18,245 nucleotides of DNA from an uncultured Clostridia bacterium (GTDB lineage: Bacteria > Bacillota > Clostridia > Christensenellales > Borkfalkiaceae). Positions within the stretch are counted from its first letter, which is position 1. The number at the start of each line of letters is the position of its first letter. The position numbers were made by a program, and so were the translations under genes. Shown one piece after another: positions 1-6,516 of this stretch. The stretch lies in assembly GCA_947627125.1 (NCBI GenBank), contig CANQUY010000017.1:1-18245 (forward strand), in the 5' to 3' direction. The notes under the pieces are model-generated. The model saw only the letters and a list, made by a program, of their open reading frames with translations, was not told the DNA's origin and did no database searches.

Positions 1-544
1 ACATGGAATAGGTCAGGTTCGCCACGGGGTCGTCGTCGCTTTCGGGGAAAACGGCCTCGAGCTTCCCCTCTTTGATGACGAACATGCCGCCGTCCCCCAG
101 CGAAACGCAGTACAGTCTGCCGCGATATGCCATGACGCCGCCCAGCGTTGTGCCGTATGCCAGCGCAGGCGAAAGTTTGAGTCTGAAGAGCTCATCCTCG
201 TTCAGCATGCTCCTTTCTTCGTCCGAAAAGGGGCTCTTTGAAATGTCCTGTTCGACCATGGCGTTCCATTCGCACAATATCTCAAGTTTGAGCTTGCCGA
301 TCATATCGTCCTTGTTGCGCTTGACGGCTGCGGGACCGCCGAATTTGCGGAACACCTTCATGATCGCGTCCGAGGCAAATTTGCTGCCGAGATGGCTGCG
401 AAAGTAGATCTTCCCCCCGTGTCCGTCGCAGACCGTGACGATCGTCCTTTCGCCATCCTGATAGGAACAGGAAAAGTCCTGGCACACCTTGTTTTCACGG
501 ATATGGGAATACCCGACCGAAGTCTTATTGTAATACCTTATCAT
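1..544 (-). CDS. PP2C-family Ser/Thr protein phosphatase (partial, C-terminus off window)
   Basis: Reading back from the ATG at 544 gives at least 181 residues that continue past the left edge. PP2C metal-binding motifs are visible: VCQD near residue 20, DGHGG at 40-44, AYGTTLGG at 129-136 and SLGDGG at 148-153. In this family two metal ions activate water to remove phosphate from Ser/Thr; the protein has no signal peptide and should be cytosolic. The start lies 1 base after the TGA of the vWA gene upstream, so the two are probably translationally coupled. It is the last visible gene of the operon that also holds the kinase and two vWA proteins, the composition of the published TerY-P triad (vWA, kinase, PP2C). 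I infer that it reverses the kinase's phosphorylation. Family assignment is firm; the substrate is unknown and the far C-terminus cannot be judged. Confidence 0.9.
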   Translation of the reverse strand, partial: MIRYYNKTSVGYSHIRENKVCQDFSCSYQDGERTIVTVCDGHGGKIYFRSHLGSKFASDAIMKVFRKFGGPAAVKRNKDDMIGKLKLEILCEWNAMVEQDISKSPFSDEERSMLNEDELFRLKLSPALAYGTTLGGVMAYRGRLYCVSLGDGGMFVIKEGKLEAVFPESDDDPVANLTYSM

Positions 545-545
545 G

Positions 546-1256
546 TCACCACTCCCAATCGTCCACTTCGCTGAGCGCTTGCTGGACCTCCTGCTTCACC
601 TCGGCGGCGACAGACTGTGCTCCGTCGGCATGAACGCTGCCCGAGCGCGACTTGACCTTGCTCGCCGTGAGTATGATGATCTTGATGATGCGTTTCAGAA
701 GCGATGTGTTGTAGCATTCGATGACGTCGCCGTTGCCCGCTACAAACTCTCTCAGACAGTCAATGGTACGCGTATCGTTGAGCTCGATCGCAATGCCGTA
801 TCTGAGCGCGACGTTGAACCACGGAAGTTTTTTGAGCGCGGCCATCTCCTCCGTCATCGGCCACTTGGTGGGGTGTCCGTCCGTCATGAGGAGCAAAATG
901 GGCGCAACGCCGCCGAAGTCGGGCATGATCCCGCCGCGGCTCTCCTTTTTGAGAAGATCGGCAAGCTGAATGTAGGCGGTGTGCAGATTGCTCCAGCCCG
1001 CCGCACGGATGTCCGTAAAGTTGAAGTCCTGCACCGCCTTCATCTTATCGCCGCTGAGAAGGCGCGCGTCGTTGGAGAACGTGATCACGGTGAGATAGAA
1101 ATCGACGTTGCTGTTCTCGTCCTGCATTTCCGCGAGCTGACGCTTGATATCGCGCAGGGCGCCGTTGACCTGTGCGATGCGCTCCCCCTGCATGCTCTTG
1201 GAACAATCGACGATGATCATGACATTCAGTCTTTGTTTTGCGATCCTATCGTTCAT
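546..1256 (-). CDS. TerY-like von Willebrand factor A domain protein (second copy)
   Basis: 236 residues, a single vWA domain. The MIDAS metal site is DCSKS at residues 17-21 with the later Asp in LLMTDGHPT (126). The middle MIDAS Thr seen in the neighbouring paralogue (GGTN) is replaced here by GWSN, so metal binding may differ. The last 40 or so residues form a Ser/Ala/Glu-rich linker ending in an acidic-aromatic tail, DDWEW. It begins 10 bases after the stop of the first vWA gene with a GAGGAGAGGGG ribosome site and abuts the phosphatase gene. No signal peptide is visible, so it is probably cytosolic. TerY proteins of this type are known partners of a kinase and PP2C phosphatase; a scaffold or substrate-presenting role is inferred. 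The copies are clearly related but divergent, suggesting an old duplication with specialisation. Confidence 0.9.
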   Translation of the reverse strand: MNDRIAKQRLNVMIIVDCSKSMQGERIAQVNGALRDIKRQLAEMQDENSNVDFYLTVITFSNDARLLSGDKMKAVQDFNFTDIRAAGWSNLHTAYIQLADLLKKESRGGIMPDFGGVAPILLLMTDGHPTKWPMTEEMAALKKLPWFNVALRYGIAIELNDTRTIDCLREFVAGNGDVIECYNTSLLKRIIKIIILTASKVKSRSGSVHADGAQSVAAEVKQEVQQALSEVDDWEW

Positions 1257-1266
1257 TCCCCTCTCC

Positions 1267-1995
1267 TCACCACTCCACGTCGTCGATCTCGTCGAGCTTT
1301 TCCGCGATCTCCGTCTGCGCCATCTCGTTGTTCGTTGCGGCGTCGCCGCCCACGCCCATGCTCGCGGAATTGGACTTTACTTTGGAAGCCGTCACGGCGA
1401 TCACGTTGATGACCTTGCGGAGCGCCTCGGCAGTGTAGACTTTGAGTACCATTTCGGGATTGCCCGTAAACTTCTTGAGGACGTCCATCGCTTCCTCGGT
1501 GTCGATCTCGATCGCCAGGGCATATTTGAGCGCGACCTTGAACCAGCCCTTCTTTTTTAACGCGTTCAGATGCTCTTCCCAATCGTAGCTCGTGGGAAGG
1601 CCGTCCGTCATCAGAATGATGATGGGAGCAACGCCGCCGATATCGGGCATCTGCCCGCCGTTTTGCTTTTTGCTGAGCCACTTGGCGAGTTCGTCGTATG
1701 CGCCCGAAAGATTGGTTCCGCCCTCTGCGCCGAGGTCCCTCCACTTGAATTCCTCTACGCCCTGCGGCTCCGGATAGATCCACTCCGCTTTGTCGTTGAA
1801 CTTGAGCGCGGAGATCTTGATCGTCGCGTCCGAGGTATCCTCTTGTATCTCGGGCATAATGCTCATGACGTCACGGATGGCGTTGTTGACTGCGCCGAGC
1901 TTTTCCCCTTCCATCGAGCCAGAATTGTCGATGACGAACAACAAATTGAGTTCCTGCCTCGCGATCCCTTCTCCCAACATTCTGTCTTGCATCAT
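1267..1995 (-). CDS. TerY-like von Willebrand factor A domain protein (first copy)
   Basis: 242 residues. The start at 1995 (MMQDRMLGEG) is chosen because AGGAGA lies 7 bases upstream and because the longer open frame above it is low-complexity Arg/Lys sequence that overlaps the true kinase tail. MIDAS residues are complete: DNSGS at 23-27, the Thr of EGGTN at 94 and the Asp of LMTDG at 131. The C-terminal linker is rich in Ser, Ala and Asn and ends in DDVEW, matching the tail of the downstream paralogue. The ATG overlaps the TGA of the frame-corrected kinase (ATGA), showing tight coupling. Expected to be a cytosolic metal-dependent protein-binding module of a TerY-P signalling triad; the actual partner is not evident. 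Confidence 0.92.
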   Translation of the reverse strand: MMQDRMLGEGIARQELNLLFVIDNSGSMEGEKLGAVNNAIRDVMSIMPEIQEDTSDATIKISALKFNDKAEWIYPEPQGVEEFKWRDLGAEGGTNLSGAYDELAKWLSKKQNGGQMPDIGGVAPIIILMTDGLPTSYDWEEHLNALKKKGWFKVALKYALAIEIDTEEAMDVLKKFTGNPEMVLKVYTAEALRKVINVIAVTASKVKSNSASMGVGGDAATNNEMAQTEIAEKLDEIDDVEW

Positions 1996-2153
1996 TTGAT
2001 TTCTCCTATAAGATTTTCTTTGAATTTGATTTTGAGATTCCTTACGATCGGTATTACGCCGTTTGCCTGTATCGTTTTTTCGGCGCCGTTTGCGTCTTTT
2101 ATGACAACGGGGGCGTCCGAATTCAGTTTGATCCCCCACAGCGAAGGGTTGTT
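1992..2153 (-). pseudogene. Displaced C-terminal tail of the kinase (frameshifted segment)
   Basis: From 2153 a frame other than that of the upstream ORF reads 53 residues, starting NNPSLWGIKLNSDAPVV and ending NLIGEIK, then TGA at 1992-1994. This resembles a small beta-rich extension, not random antisense, and it fills the gap between the kinase ORF and the first vWA gene exactly, giving an ATGA overlap. Adding one A to AATAGAAC (2151-2158) so that it reads AATAAGAAC would join it to the kinase as ...VIANKNNPSLWG.... It therefore looks like part of the kinase detached by a one-base loss, real or a sequencing error. No canonical slippery heptamer is present. Confidence 0.75.
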
Positions 2154-3280
2154 CTATTCGCTATGACGATCGCCGCCGCCCTGTTGTATTCGGCGGAGAA
2201 CTTATCGAGATGCGCCTCCGTGATCCTCTTTCCGAGGTCGAGCACGATCCTGTGTTTGCCGAGTCCGAGGATACACACCTCCTTTTTGGGCTTGCCGCAG
2301 TTGGGGCACTTGTCCACGGGGACCTTCTCCCCGAAGCCGTAGACGAACTCATAGCCGCAGTGCGGGCACCTCACGAGCTCGTCGCGGTAGCGGAGCAGAA
2401 GGCGAAGCCATTCGATCTCGGTCGTCCTGCCGTTTTCACGGTCGGAAAGCCCGTCCACGAACGTGCGGTGAAAGGCCTCCTTGATATACAGCGGAATGTA
2501 CGCCCAACGCCTCAATACGCTGCTGTGATAGCCGCGGATGGGCCGATTCGACTTGTCCGTCTTGTGGTAGACGAAGATCGGGTTCGAGCCGTACAGTTCA
2601 TACTCCGCTTTTTCGTCGATAATGTCGTAATTTTTGAGCCGCTCCCCCTCGTACGGGTTGCCGAGGCAGAGCGCCATAAACAAAATAACGCCGAGCGAGA
2701 ATCTGTCCGAATGGACGTCGGGCATCATCTCATTTCTCACGATCTCGGGAGCCATATAGCGCATTTTCCCCAATATGCCGAGGTTTTTCTTGTCCGCGGT
2801 CACGTTGTCGTTGTCGCAGATGAGGAGCGCGCCCGTATCGGGATCGAGGAAGAAACTGCCGTCGTTGAGGTCCTGGTAGGAATAGCCCATCTCATGGAGC
2901 TTCTTGAACGCCGTGCAGAGGTCGATACACCAGCTGAGCATGATCTCACGCGAGGCAAACGTGTTCTTCCCCGTAAGATAGGAAACAAAGGACACAAAGT
3001 TCTTCGGGCGGACGTCCATCAGATAGCCGATGCGGCCGTCGTCGAAGTCGATGAGCCGCTTGGGCCATAGGAAGTGTTCGGACGGGCTTCCCTTTTCGAT
3101 ATTATTTTTGAGGTTATACCGGAAATCCGTGCTCACCTCATTCTTATACACCTTGAGGGCATACTTTCCGCCGTCATACCCGACGAGATAGACCTCGCCC
3201 TGCCCGCCCTCGCCGAGCAGCTCTTTGATGATGACTTTCTTGTCGCCCAAATCAATTTCGTCATTCCTGTTGAAAAGCAT
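2123..3280 (-). CDS. TerY-associated Ser/Thr protein kinase-like protein with zinc ribbon (C-terminus frameshifted)
   Basis: 385 residues as read. Kinase landmarks: glycine loop GEGGQG (23-28), ATP lysine in YALKVY (43), catalytic loop YSYQDLNDGS with Asp137, metal Asp in CDNDNV (156) in place of DFG, and APE (177-179). The usual catalytic-loop Lys and Asn are replaced (QDLNDGS), so activity may be altered. A zinc ribbon follows: CPHC at 305-308 and CPNC at 325-328. The start at 3280 has AAGGAG five bases upstream. The ORF ends in an unconvincing RTTLRCGGSN, whereas another frame from 2153 continues with a well-formed tail (separate entry). I take this as a frameshift. By family knowledge it is the kinase of the TerY-P triad, acting opposite the PP2C gene; direct substrates are unknown. 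Confidence 0.88.
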   Translation of the reverse strand: MLFNRNDEIDLGDKKVIIKELLGEGGQGEVYLVGYDGGKYALKVYKNEVSTDFRYNLKNNIEKGSPSEHFLWPKRLIDFDDGRIGYLMDVRPKNFVSFVSYLTGKNTFASREIMLSWCIDLCTAFKKLHEMGYSYQDLNDGSFFLDPDTGALLICDNDNVTADKKNLGILGKMRYMAPEIVRNEMMPDVHSDRFSLGVILFMALCLGNPYEGERLKNYDIIDEKAEYELYGSNPIFVYHKTDKSNRPIRGYHSSVLRRWAYIPLYIKEAFHRTFVDGLSDRENGRTTEIEWLRLLLRYRDELVRCPHCGYEFVYGFGEKVPVDKCPNCGKPKKEVCILGLGKHRIVLDLGKRITEAHLDKFSAEYNRAAAIVIANRTTLRCGGSN

Positions 3281-3298
3281 ATCTCTCCTTTTTCATTC

Positions 3299-4072
3299 TC
3301 ATTTGTCGGAACCGTTCCAATCGACGAGCGGGATGAGCCTCTTCACGTTCCGCATATAGGTGCAAAAATAGCTTTGAAGGAGCTCCTTTTGCTCGGCAAC
3401 GTACTTTTTGACAACGCCCTGCACATGCAGTCTGACGAGTTCTCCCTGCGCGGCGGCCTTCCCGAGCTCCCACTTCGCACAAGACATAACGAAATCCTTG
3501 GCCATATTGTAGGCGTTCGCGCACGCTTCGGGGGAAGCGTCGTCGTCAATGAATACCGTGTCCGGTTCTTCGTCCCCGCAGGTCAGCAGTTCTCCCGCTT
3601 CCTCCCGCATTCCGAGCAAGGCCTGCCACATCTCCGCCGCCCGCTTCACCGAGCGGACATGATCCTTATTGTTCTTTACGGCGCTTGTATATTGGGGCTT
3701 TTCAAGCTCTTTGAGCAGGGTGACGATCTCCTGAAAATAGAGGCGGCTGTCCGATTCCACAAAGTCAATGAAATCATTCCCCTGTTCGTCCGTAAGGGAG
3801 GACGGCTTGAGAAAATGAATGATATATGGTCCGTTTTGCAGGATATACGCCACAATATCGCGCCCCGCATAGGGATCATGGGAGAGCTCATTGATCTGTT
3901 CGAGGATGCTCTTCCCCGAGTTTCGGATCATGTTGATGCGCTCCCGCTTGCTCTCGGTCGTATTCTCGGTGATCTCACGGTAGAACCTTTGGTCCTCCTC
4001 GGACATGACGCCGATCCCCGAATAGTCGGGAAAGGCCGTACCGCCGTTCGCCCCGCCGCTCTGTTTTGCCAT
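3299..4072 (-). CDS. Hypothetical protein of the TerY-P operon (257 aa, helical)
   Basis: I do not recognise the family. 257 residues, acidic N-terminal half, rich in Glu, Lys, Leu and Ala, with long stretches likely to be alpha-helical (about 25-60, 70-120 and 180-250). There is no signal peptide, membrane segment or obvious catalytic motif. The first 20 residues are Gly/Ser/Ala-rich and probably disordered. The start at 4072 follows AAAGGAGAGGAG. It sits 18 bases before the kinase gene and 28 bases after the sigma-like gene, clearly within the operon. Its position suggests a partner, adaptor or substrate of the kinase, which is inference only. Confidence 0.75.
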   Translation of the reverse strand: MAKQSGGANGGTAFPDYSGIGVMSEEDQRFYREITENTTESKRERINMIRNSGKSILEQINELSHDPYAGRDIVAYILQNGPYIIHFLKPSSLTDEQGNDFIDFVESDSRLYFQEIVTLLKELEKPQYTSAVKNNKDHVRSVKRAAEMWQALLGMREEAGELLTCGDEEPDTVFIDDDASPEACANAYNMAKDFVMSCAKWELGKAAAQGELVRLHVQGVVKKYVAEQKELLQSYFCTYMRNVKRLIPLVDWNGSDK

Positions 4073-4100
4073 TCTCTCCTCTCCTTTTGTTTCAGATTTT

Positions 4101-4367
4101 TTATTTGCAGATTTCCCTTTGCAGTGCGTTAAGGATGCGCGATTCTTGATGCCGCACCCATTCCCGGTCCTTTCCGAACATGTCGGCCAGCTCCTTCAAA
4201 GTATATTGCCTGTCCTCCCCGATACCGTACCTTTTGGAGATGAGAGCCTTGTCGTCTGCAGGCAGTTTCTCCAGAGCAAAGCTGACTTTTTCGGTTTCTT
4301 CCTGCCCGACCTCCTCACTTTCATCCAAGCCGAAAAGATATTGTGCCAATCGTTTTGTACCGTTCAT
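4101..4367 (-). CDS. Small sigma-70 region 4-like DNA-binding protein
   Basis: 88 residues. The start at 4367 (MNGTKRLAQYLFG) has AAGGAG seven bases upstream; the longer frame above it overlaps the previous gene and is Arg-rich shadow sequence. Residues 34-84 match the pattern of sigma region 4: an LPADDKALISKRYGIG segment as in the RpoD C-terminus, then a helix-turn-helix (TLKELADMFG, recognition helix DREWVRHQESRILNAL). Regions 2 and 3 are missing, so it cannot be a complete sigma factor. It could be a transcription regulator that contacts a -35-like element, or an RNA polymerase accessory factor. Being the second gene of a kinase/phosphatase operon, it is a plausible output or autoregulator, though not shown. 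Confidence 0.82.
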   Translation of the reverse strand: MNGTKRLAQYLFGLDESEEVGQEETEKVSFALEKLPADDKALISKRYGIGEDRQYTLKELADMFGKDREWVRHQESRILNALQREICK

Positions 4368-4395
4368 GATGTATCTCCTTAAAATAAATATTTTG

Positions 4396-4842
4396 TTACG
4401 CAAAATAGCGCATAAGCGCAGACAATCTCTCCGACGATGCGGGATCCGAGAGCATCGAGAAGATCTCTTGAAGAGCGGCGATATTCTTTTCCTCACTCCC
4501 GTGCGGGAAGGAACAGGAGAGAAGCAAACTGTCTTCTTCGCCGTTGACCTCGTTCTCCACATAGAACTTCTGCCCGAGGGGCGTCGCCTCATACGCCTCA
4601 ATCGCGGCGTTTGCCGCTTCAACGTCCAAGCACTTCACGCCGCGGCTCAGCCACAGCGTCATCTCGTCGCCCACCTGACCGTAGAGGAGCTCCGCCTTCA
4701 TGCCGCAGACTATGGCCTTTGCGGAGATCGTCGGCTCCCATTCCATATCGACGGGATCGTTGAGAACGAAGTCCTTCACGGGAACTCCCCCTTGCATAGC
4801 CGCGCGCATCAGTTCATACAACAGTTGCTCTTTTGTTACCAT
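4396..4842 (-). CDS. Hypothetical protein, first gene of the TerY-P operon (148 aa)
   Basis: 148 residues with an excellent ribosome site (AAAGGAGG five bases before the ATG at 4842). I do not recognise the family. The sequence is acidic, begins with a helix (TKEQLLYELMRAAMQ) and then alternates short strand-like segments (AKAIVCGMKAELLYG, DEMTLWLS, SLLLSCSF) with a C-terminal helix, suggesting a compact alpha/beta fold. There is no signal peptide, membrane segment or metal motif. It opens the operon, 28 bases before the sigma-like gene. A chaperone-like or sensor role would fit but has no direct support. Confidence 0.75.
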   Translation of the reverse strand: MVTKEQLLYELMRAAMQGGVPVKDFVLNDPVDMEWEPTISAKAIVCGMKAELLYGQVGDEMTLWLSRGVKCLDVEAANAAIEAYEATPLGQKFYVENEVNGEEDSLLLSCSFPHGSEEKNIAALQEIFSMLSDPASSERLSALMRYFA

Positions 4843-4956
4843 ACACGCCTCCTTTGCGTTTTTCAGCCCTCTATGATTCGCCGCGGGAGCCCGGAAACTC
4901 CTCTTCTTCGGAGAAAATTTCTTTGAAAATTCCCCTCCCCGCCCCGTAGCAACTTT

Positions 4957-4984
4957 ACTTTAATCCGATTTGTTACATTATCAA
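4957..4984 (-). promoter_or_regulatory. Candidate promoter of the TerY-P operon
   Basis: On the minus strand TTGATA (4984-4979) and TAAAGT (4962-4957) are separated by 16 bases. The match is weak at -10, and a GATAAT just upstream is an alternative. The leader to the first start codon would be a little over 100 bases. Placed here because it is the only gap above the operon and because a terminator lies just upstream. Confidence 0.3.
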
Positions 4985-4992
4985 TGTTGCAA
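4970..4992. promoter_or_regulatory. Imperfect dyad, candidate operator
   Basis: The pattern is TTG-NN-ACATT-NNN-AATGT-NN-CAA, symmetric over 23 bases. It covers the candidate -35 box of the TerY-P operon, the usual place for a repressor site. No cognate regulator is identified; the sigma-like protein of the operon is one possibility. Confidence 0.4.
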
Positions 4993-4996
4993 TTAA

Positions 4997-5027
4997 AAAA
5001 TCCGACTGCTCGTCACAGTCGGATTTT
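4997..5027 (-). terminator. Rho-independent terminator after the DUF4143 ATPase gene
   Basis: A 12-bp perfect stem, AAAATCCGACTG pairing with CAGTCGGATTTT, has a 7-base loop. Read on the minus strand it ends in a run of six T. It lies about 130 bases after the ATPase stop and just before the TerY-P control region. The A-run on the other side would let it act weakly in both directions. Confidence 0.85.
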
Positions 5028-5157
5028 GTAGTCCCCCATTCGGGCGTTTTTCGTTGTGCATGGTAGGCAATTTTTATTTGTCACATCGCACTGCGGTTTT
5101 TTCTGCCGATTTTCCCGCTTTTACACTCAGAATATCCCCTCAAAGGCATAATTAAGC

Positions 5158-6411
5158 CTAAATATACTCGATCGGCAGCACGACCAAAGTATCGGAAAGA
5201 TAGATTTTATTGTCGTAAAGGCACACGATCGCCCCCGTGCCGCGCTTCTTGTCGATATCCTTATCGAGCACGTCAAACGCAGACGCCATCGCCCTGTTGG
5301 GGTTGGCGCTCTTCTTGATCTCGATGGGGTAGAGCGTGCCGTTCTCCTCGATGATGAGATCGATCTCGCTCTCCTCTTCGTATGTCTTGCCGTTTTCCCT
5401 CGTCCGCTTTTTGTCTTTGCCGCGATAGTAGAACACATTGAAAGAATAGTCGCTTCCCTCATTGGAGAAGGACTTCAATATTTCGGAAATGACGAATGTT
5501 TCAAACATATTTCCCGCGACAGCGCTCTCCGCAAGCGCCTCTGCGTTGTTCCATTTGGAGAGATAACAGGCGAGCCCCGTGTCCCTGAAATAGAGCTTCG
5601 GCGTCTTGATCGCCCGCGTCAAGTGGCTCGAATAGTAGGGCTGTAAGATAAAGACGATCCCCGTTCTCTCCAAGACGGAGATCCAATTCTTGACGGTCGC
5701 CTGTGAAACACCGACTTCCTGAGAAATCGACGCATAGTTGAGCATCTGCGCCGTGCGTGCCGCCACCGCCGAGAGGAATCTTGTAAAGGCAAGCGTATCT
5801 TTGATCTCGATCTCCTCTTTGATATCCCGTTCCAAATACGTCCTGACATAGGACGAATAGAAGTCCTGCCAGTCCCTCTTTGTGACATGCATTTCGGGAT
5901 ACATGCCGCGATAAATGGTCTGCCAAAGATCGTTGTAGGACTTAAGCTCTTTCTCCCTTTCCGAAATATATTCCTCGGTCGGCACAAAATGACGGTTGAA
6001 GCGGATACCGTGGAGCTCGCGGAGGGAGAGATTTTGCAGTTCCAAAATGGAAATCCTGCCCGCCAAGGATTCTTGCACCTTTGTCATCAGCTGCATCTGC
6101 TGTGAACCCGTCAGATAATAGTTCTCATACATGCCCTTGTCGCACTCGATCTTGATGTATGGGAACAGCTCCGAAGCATATTGCACTTCGTCGATGATCG
6201 TCGGCTTCGGCAAATTTTTGAGAAAGAGTTTCGGGTCCTCGATGGCAGCGCTGAGCAAAAGTTTGTCGTCGAACGTGACATATCTGACATTCGGGTACAA
6301 CGCTTTGAGCAGCGTCGATTTGCCGACCTGCCTTGCGCCTGTCACGAGAATGCACCTGCTGCTGCTCGCTCTCTGCCTGAGTACGGATTCGATATTTCTC
6401 TCGATATACAT
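5158..6411 (-). CDS. AAA+ ATPase with DUF4143 domain
   Basis: 417 residues of the widespread AAA_14/DUF4143 family. Walker A is GARQVGKST (25-33), Walker B TIIDE (71-75), and LTGSQ near 100-104 is the sensor-1 strand. A winged-helix-like segment (SISQEVGVSQATVKNWISVLERTGIVF) lies at about 228-254. The C-terminus contains EIDLII...YPIEIKKS, with Asp351, Glu364 and Lys366 arranged as in PD-(D/E)XK nuclease-like domains. Length is normal and the gene appears intact. It is a stand-alone gene with its own promoter and terminator. The biochemical role of this family is not settled; a nucleic-acid or defence-related function is often suspected. RBS AGGGG lies 3 bases before the ATG. Confidence 0.92.
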   Translation of the reverse strand: MYIERNIESVLRQRASSSRCILVTGARQVGKSTLLKALYPNVRYVTFDDKLLLSAAIEDPKLFLKNLPKPTIIDEVQYASELFPYIKIECDKGMYENYYLTGSQQMQLMTKVQESLAGRISILELQNLSLRELHGIRFNRHFVPTEEYISEREKELKSYNDLWQTIYRGMYPEMHVTKRDWQDFYSSYVRTYLERDIKEEIEIKDTLAFTRFLSAVAARTAQMLNYASISQEVGVSQATVKNWISVLERTGIVFILQPYYSSHLTRAIKTPKLYFRDTGLACYLSKWNNAEALAESAVAGNMFETFVISEILKSFSNEGSDYSFNVFYYRGKDKKRTRENGKTYEEESEIDLIIEENGTLYPIEIKKSANPNRAMASAFDVLDKDIDKKRGTGAIVCLYDNKIYLSDTLVVLPIEYI

Positions 6412-6419
6412 AGTCCCCT

Positions 6420-6489
6420 CTTGCGACGAATCTATAATACAACTATATTATAGTCGCAAGATAGAAATTTGTCAAGCGGTTCGTCGCAA
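6420..6489. promoter_or_regulatory. Three TTGCGAC boxes around the ATPase promoter (candidate operator)
   Basis: CTTGCGAC at 6420-6427 and GTCGCAAG at 6453-6460 form an 8-bp inverted repeat that brackets the -10 box. TTCGTCGCAA at 6480-6489 is the exact 10-bp reverse complement of TTGCGACGAA at 6421-6430 and lies just upstream of -35. Between the first two is a second symmetry, CTATAATA...TATTATAG. This layout fits binding by a repressor, perhaps cooperatively. Confidence 0.6.
6447..6475 (-). promoter_or_regulatory. Consensus sigma-A promoter of the ATPase gene
   Basis: Minus strand: TTGACA (6475-6470), a 17-base spacer and TATAAT (6452-6447), a perfect match to the housekeeping consensus. 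Predicted start of transcription is near 6440, giving a leader of about 30 bases. Such a strong promoter over a single ATPase gene suggests repression, consistent with the surrounding TTGCGAC boxes. Confidence 0.85.
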
Positions 6490-6516
6490 TTCAGCGTCCG
6501 TTTTTTAAGTTATATG

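Larger units (their letters stand above)
4843..5157. other. Intergenic control region between the ATPase gene and the TerY-P operon
   Basis: 315 bases without a convincing gene. It holds the terminator, the dyad and candidate promoter listed separately, and the ribosome site of the 148-aa gene. The part from 5028 to 5157 is T-rich on the plus strand and shows no further structure I can support. Confidence 0.7.

Noticed and set aside
1996..2139. N-terminal extension of the first vWA gene
   Set aside because: The extension is Arg/Lys-rich shadow sequence over the displaced kinase tail, and the ATG at 1995 has a good AGGAGA site.
2151..2158. Programmed ribosomal frameshift in the kinase
   Set aside because: AATAGAAC does not form an X XXY YYZ slippery site, and I saw no downstream stimulatory structure; a one-base loss is simpler.
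543..4132. Long plus-strand ORFs (543-1409, 2210-3070, 3074-4132)
   Set aside because: They mirror well-supported minus-strand genes codon for codon, lack ribosome sites and show no recognisable domains.
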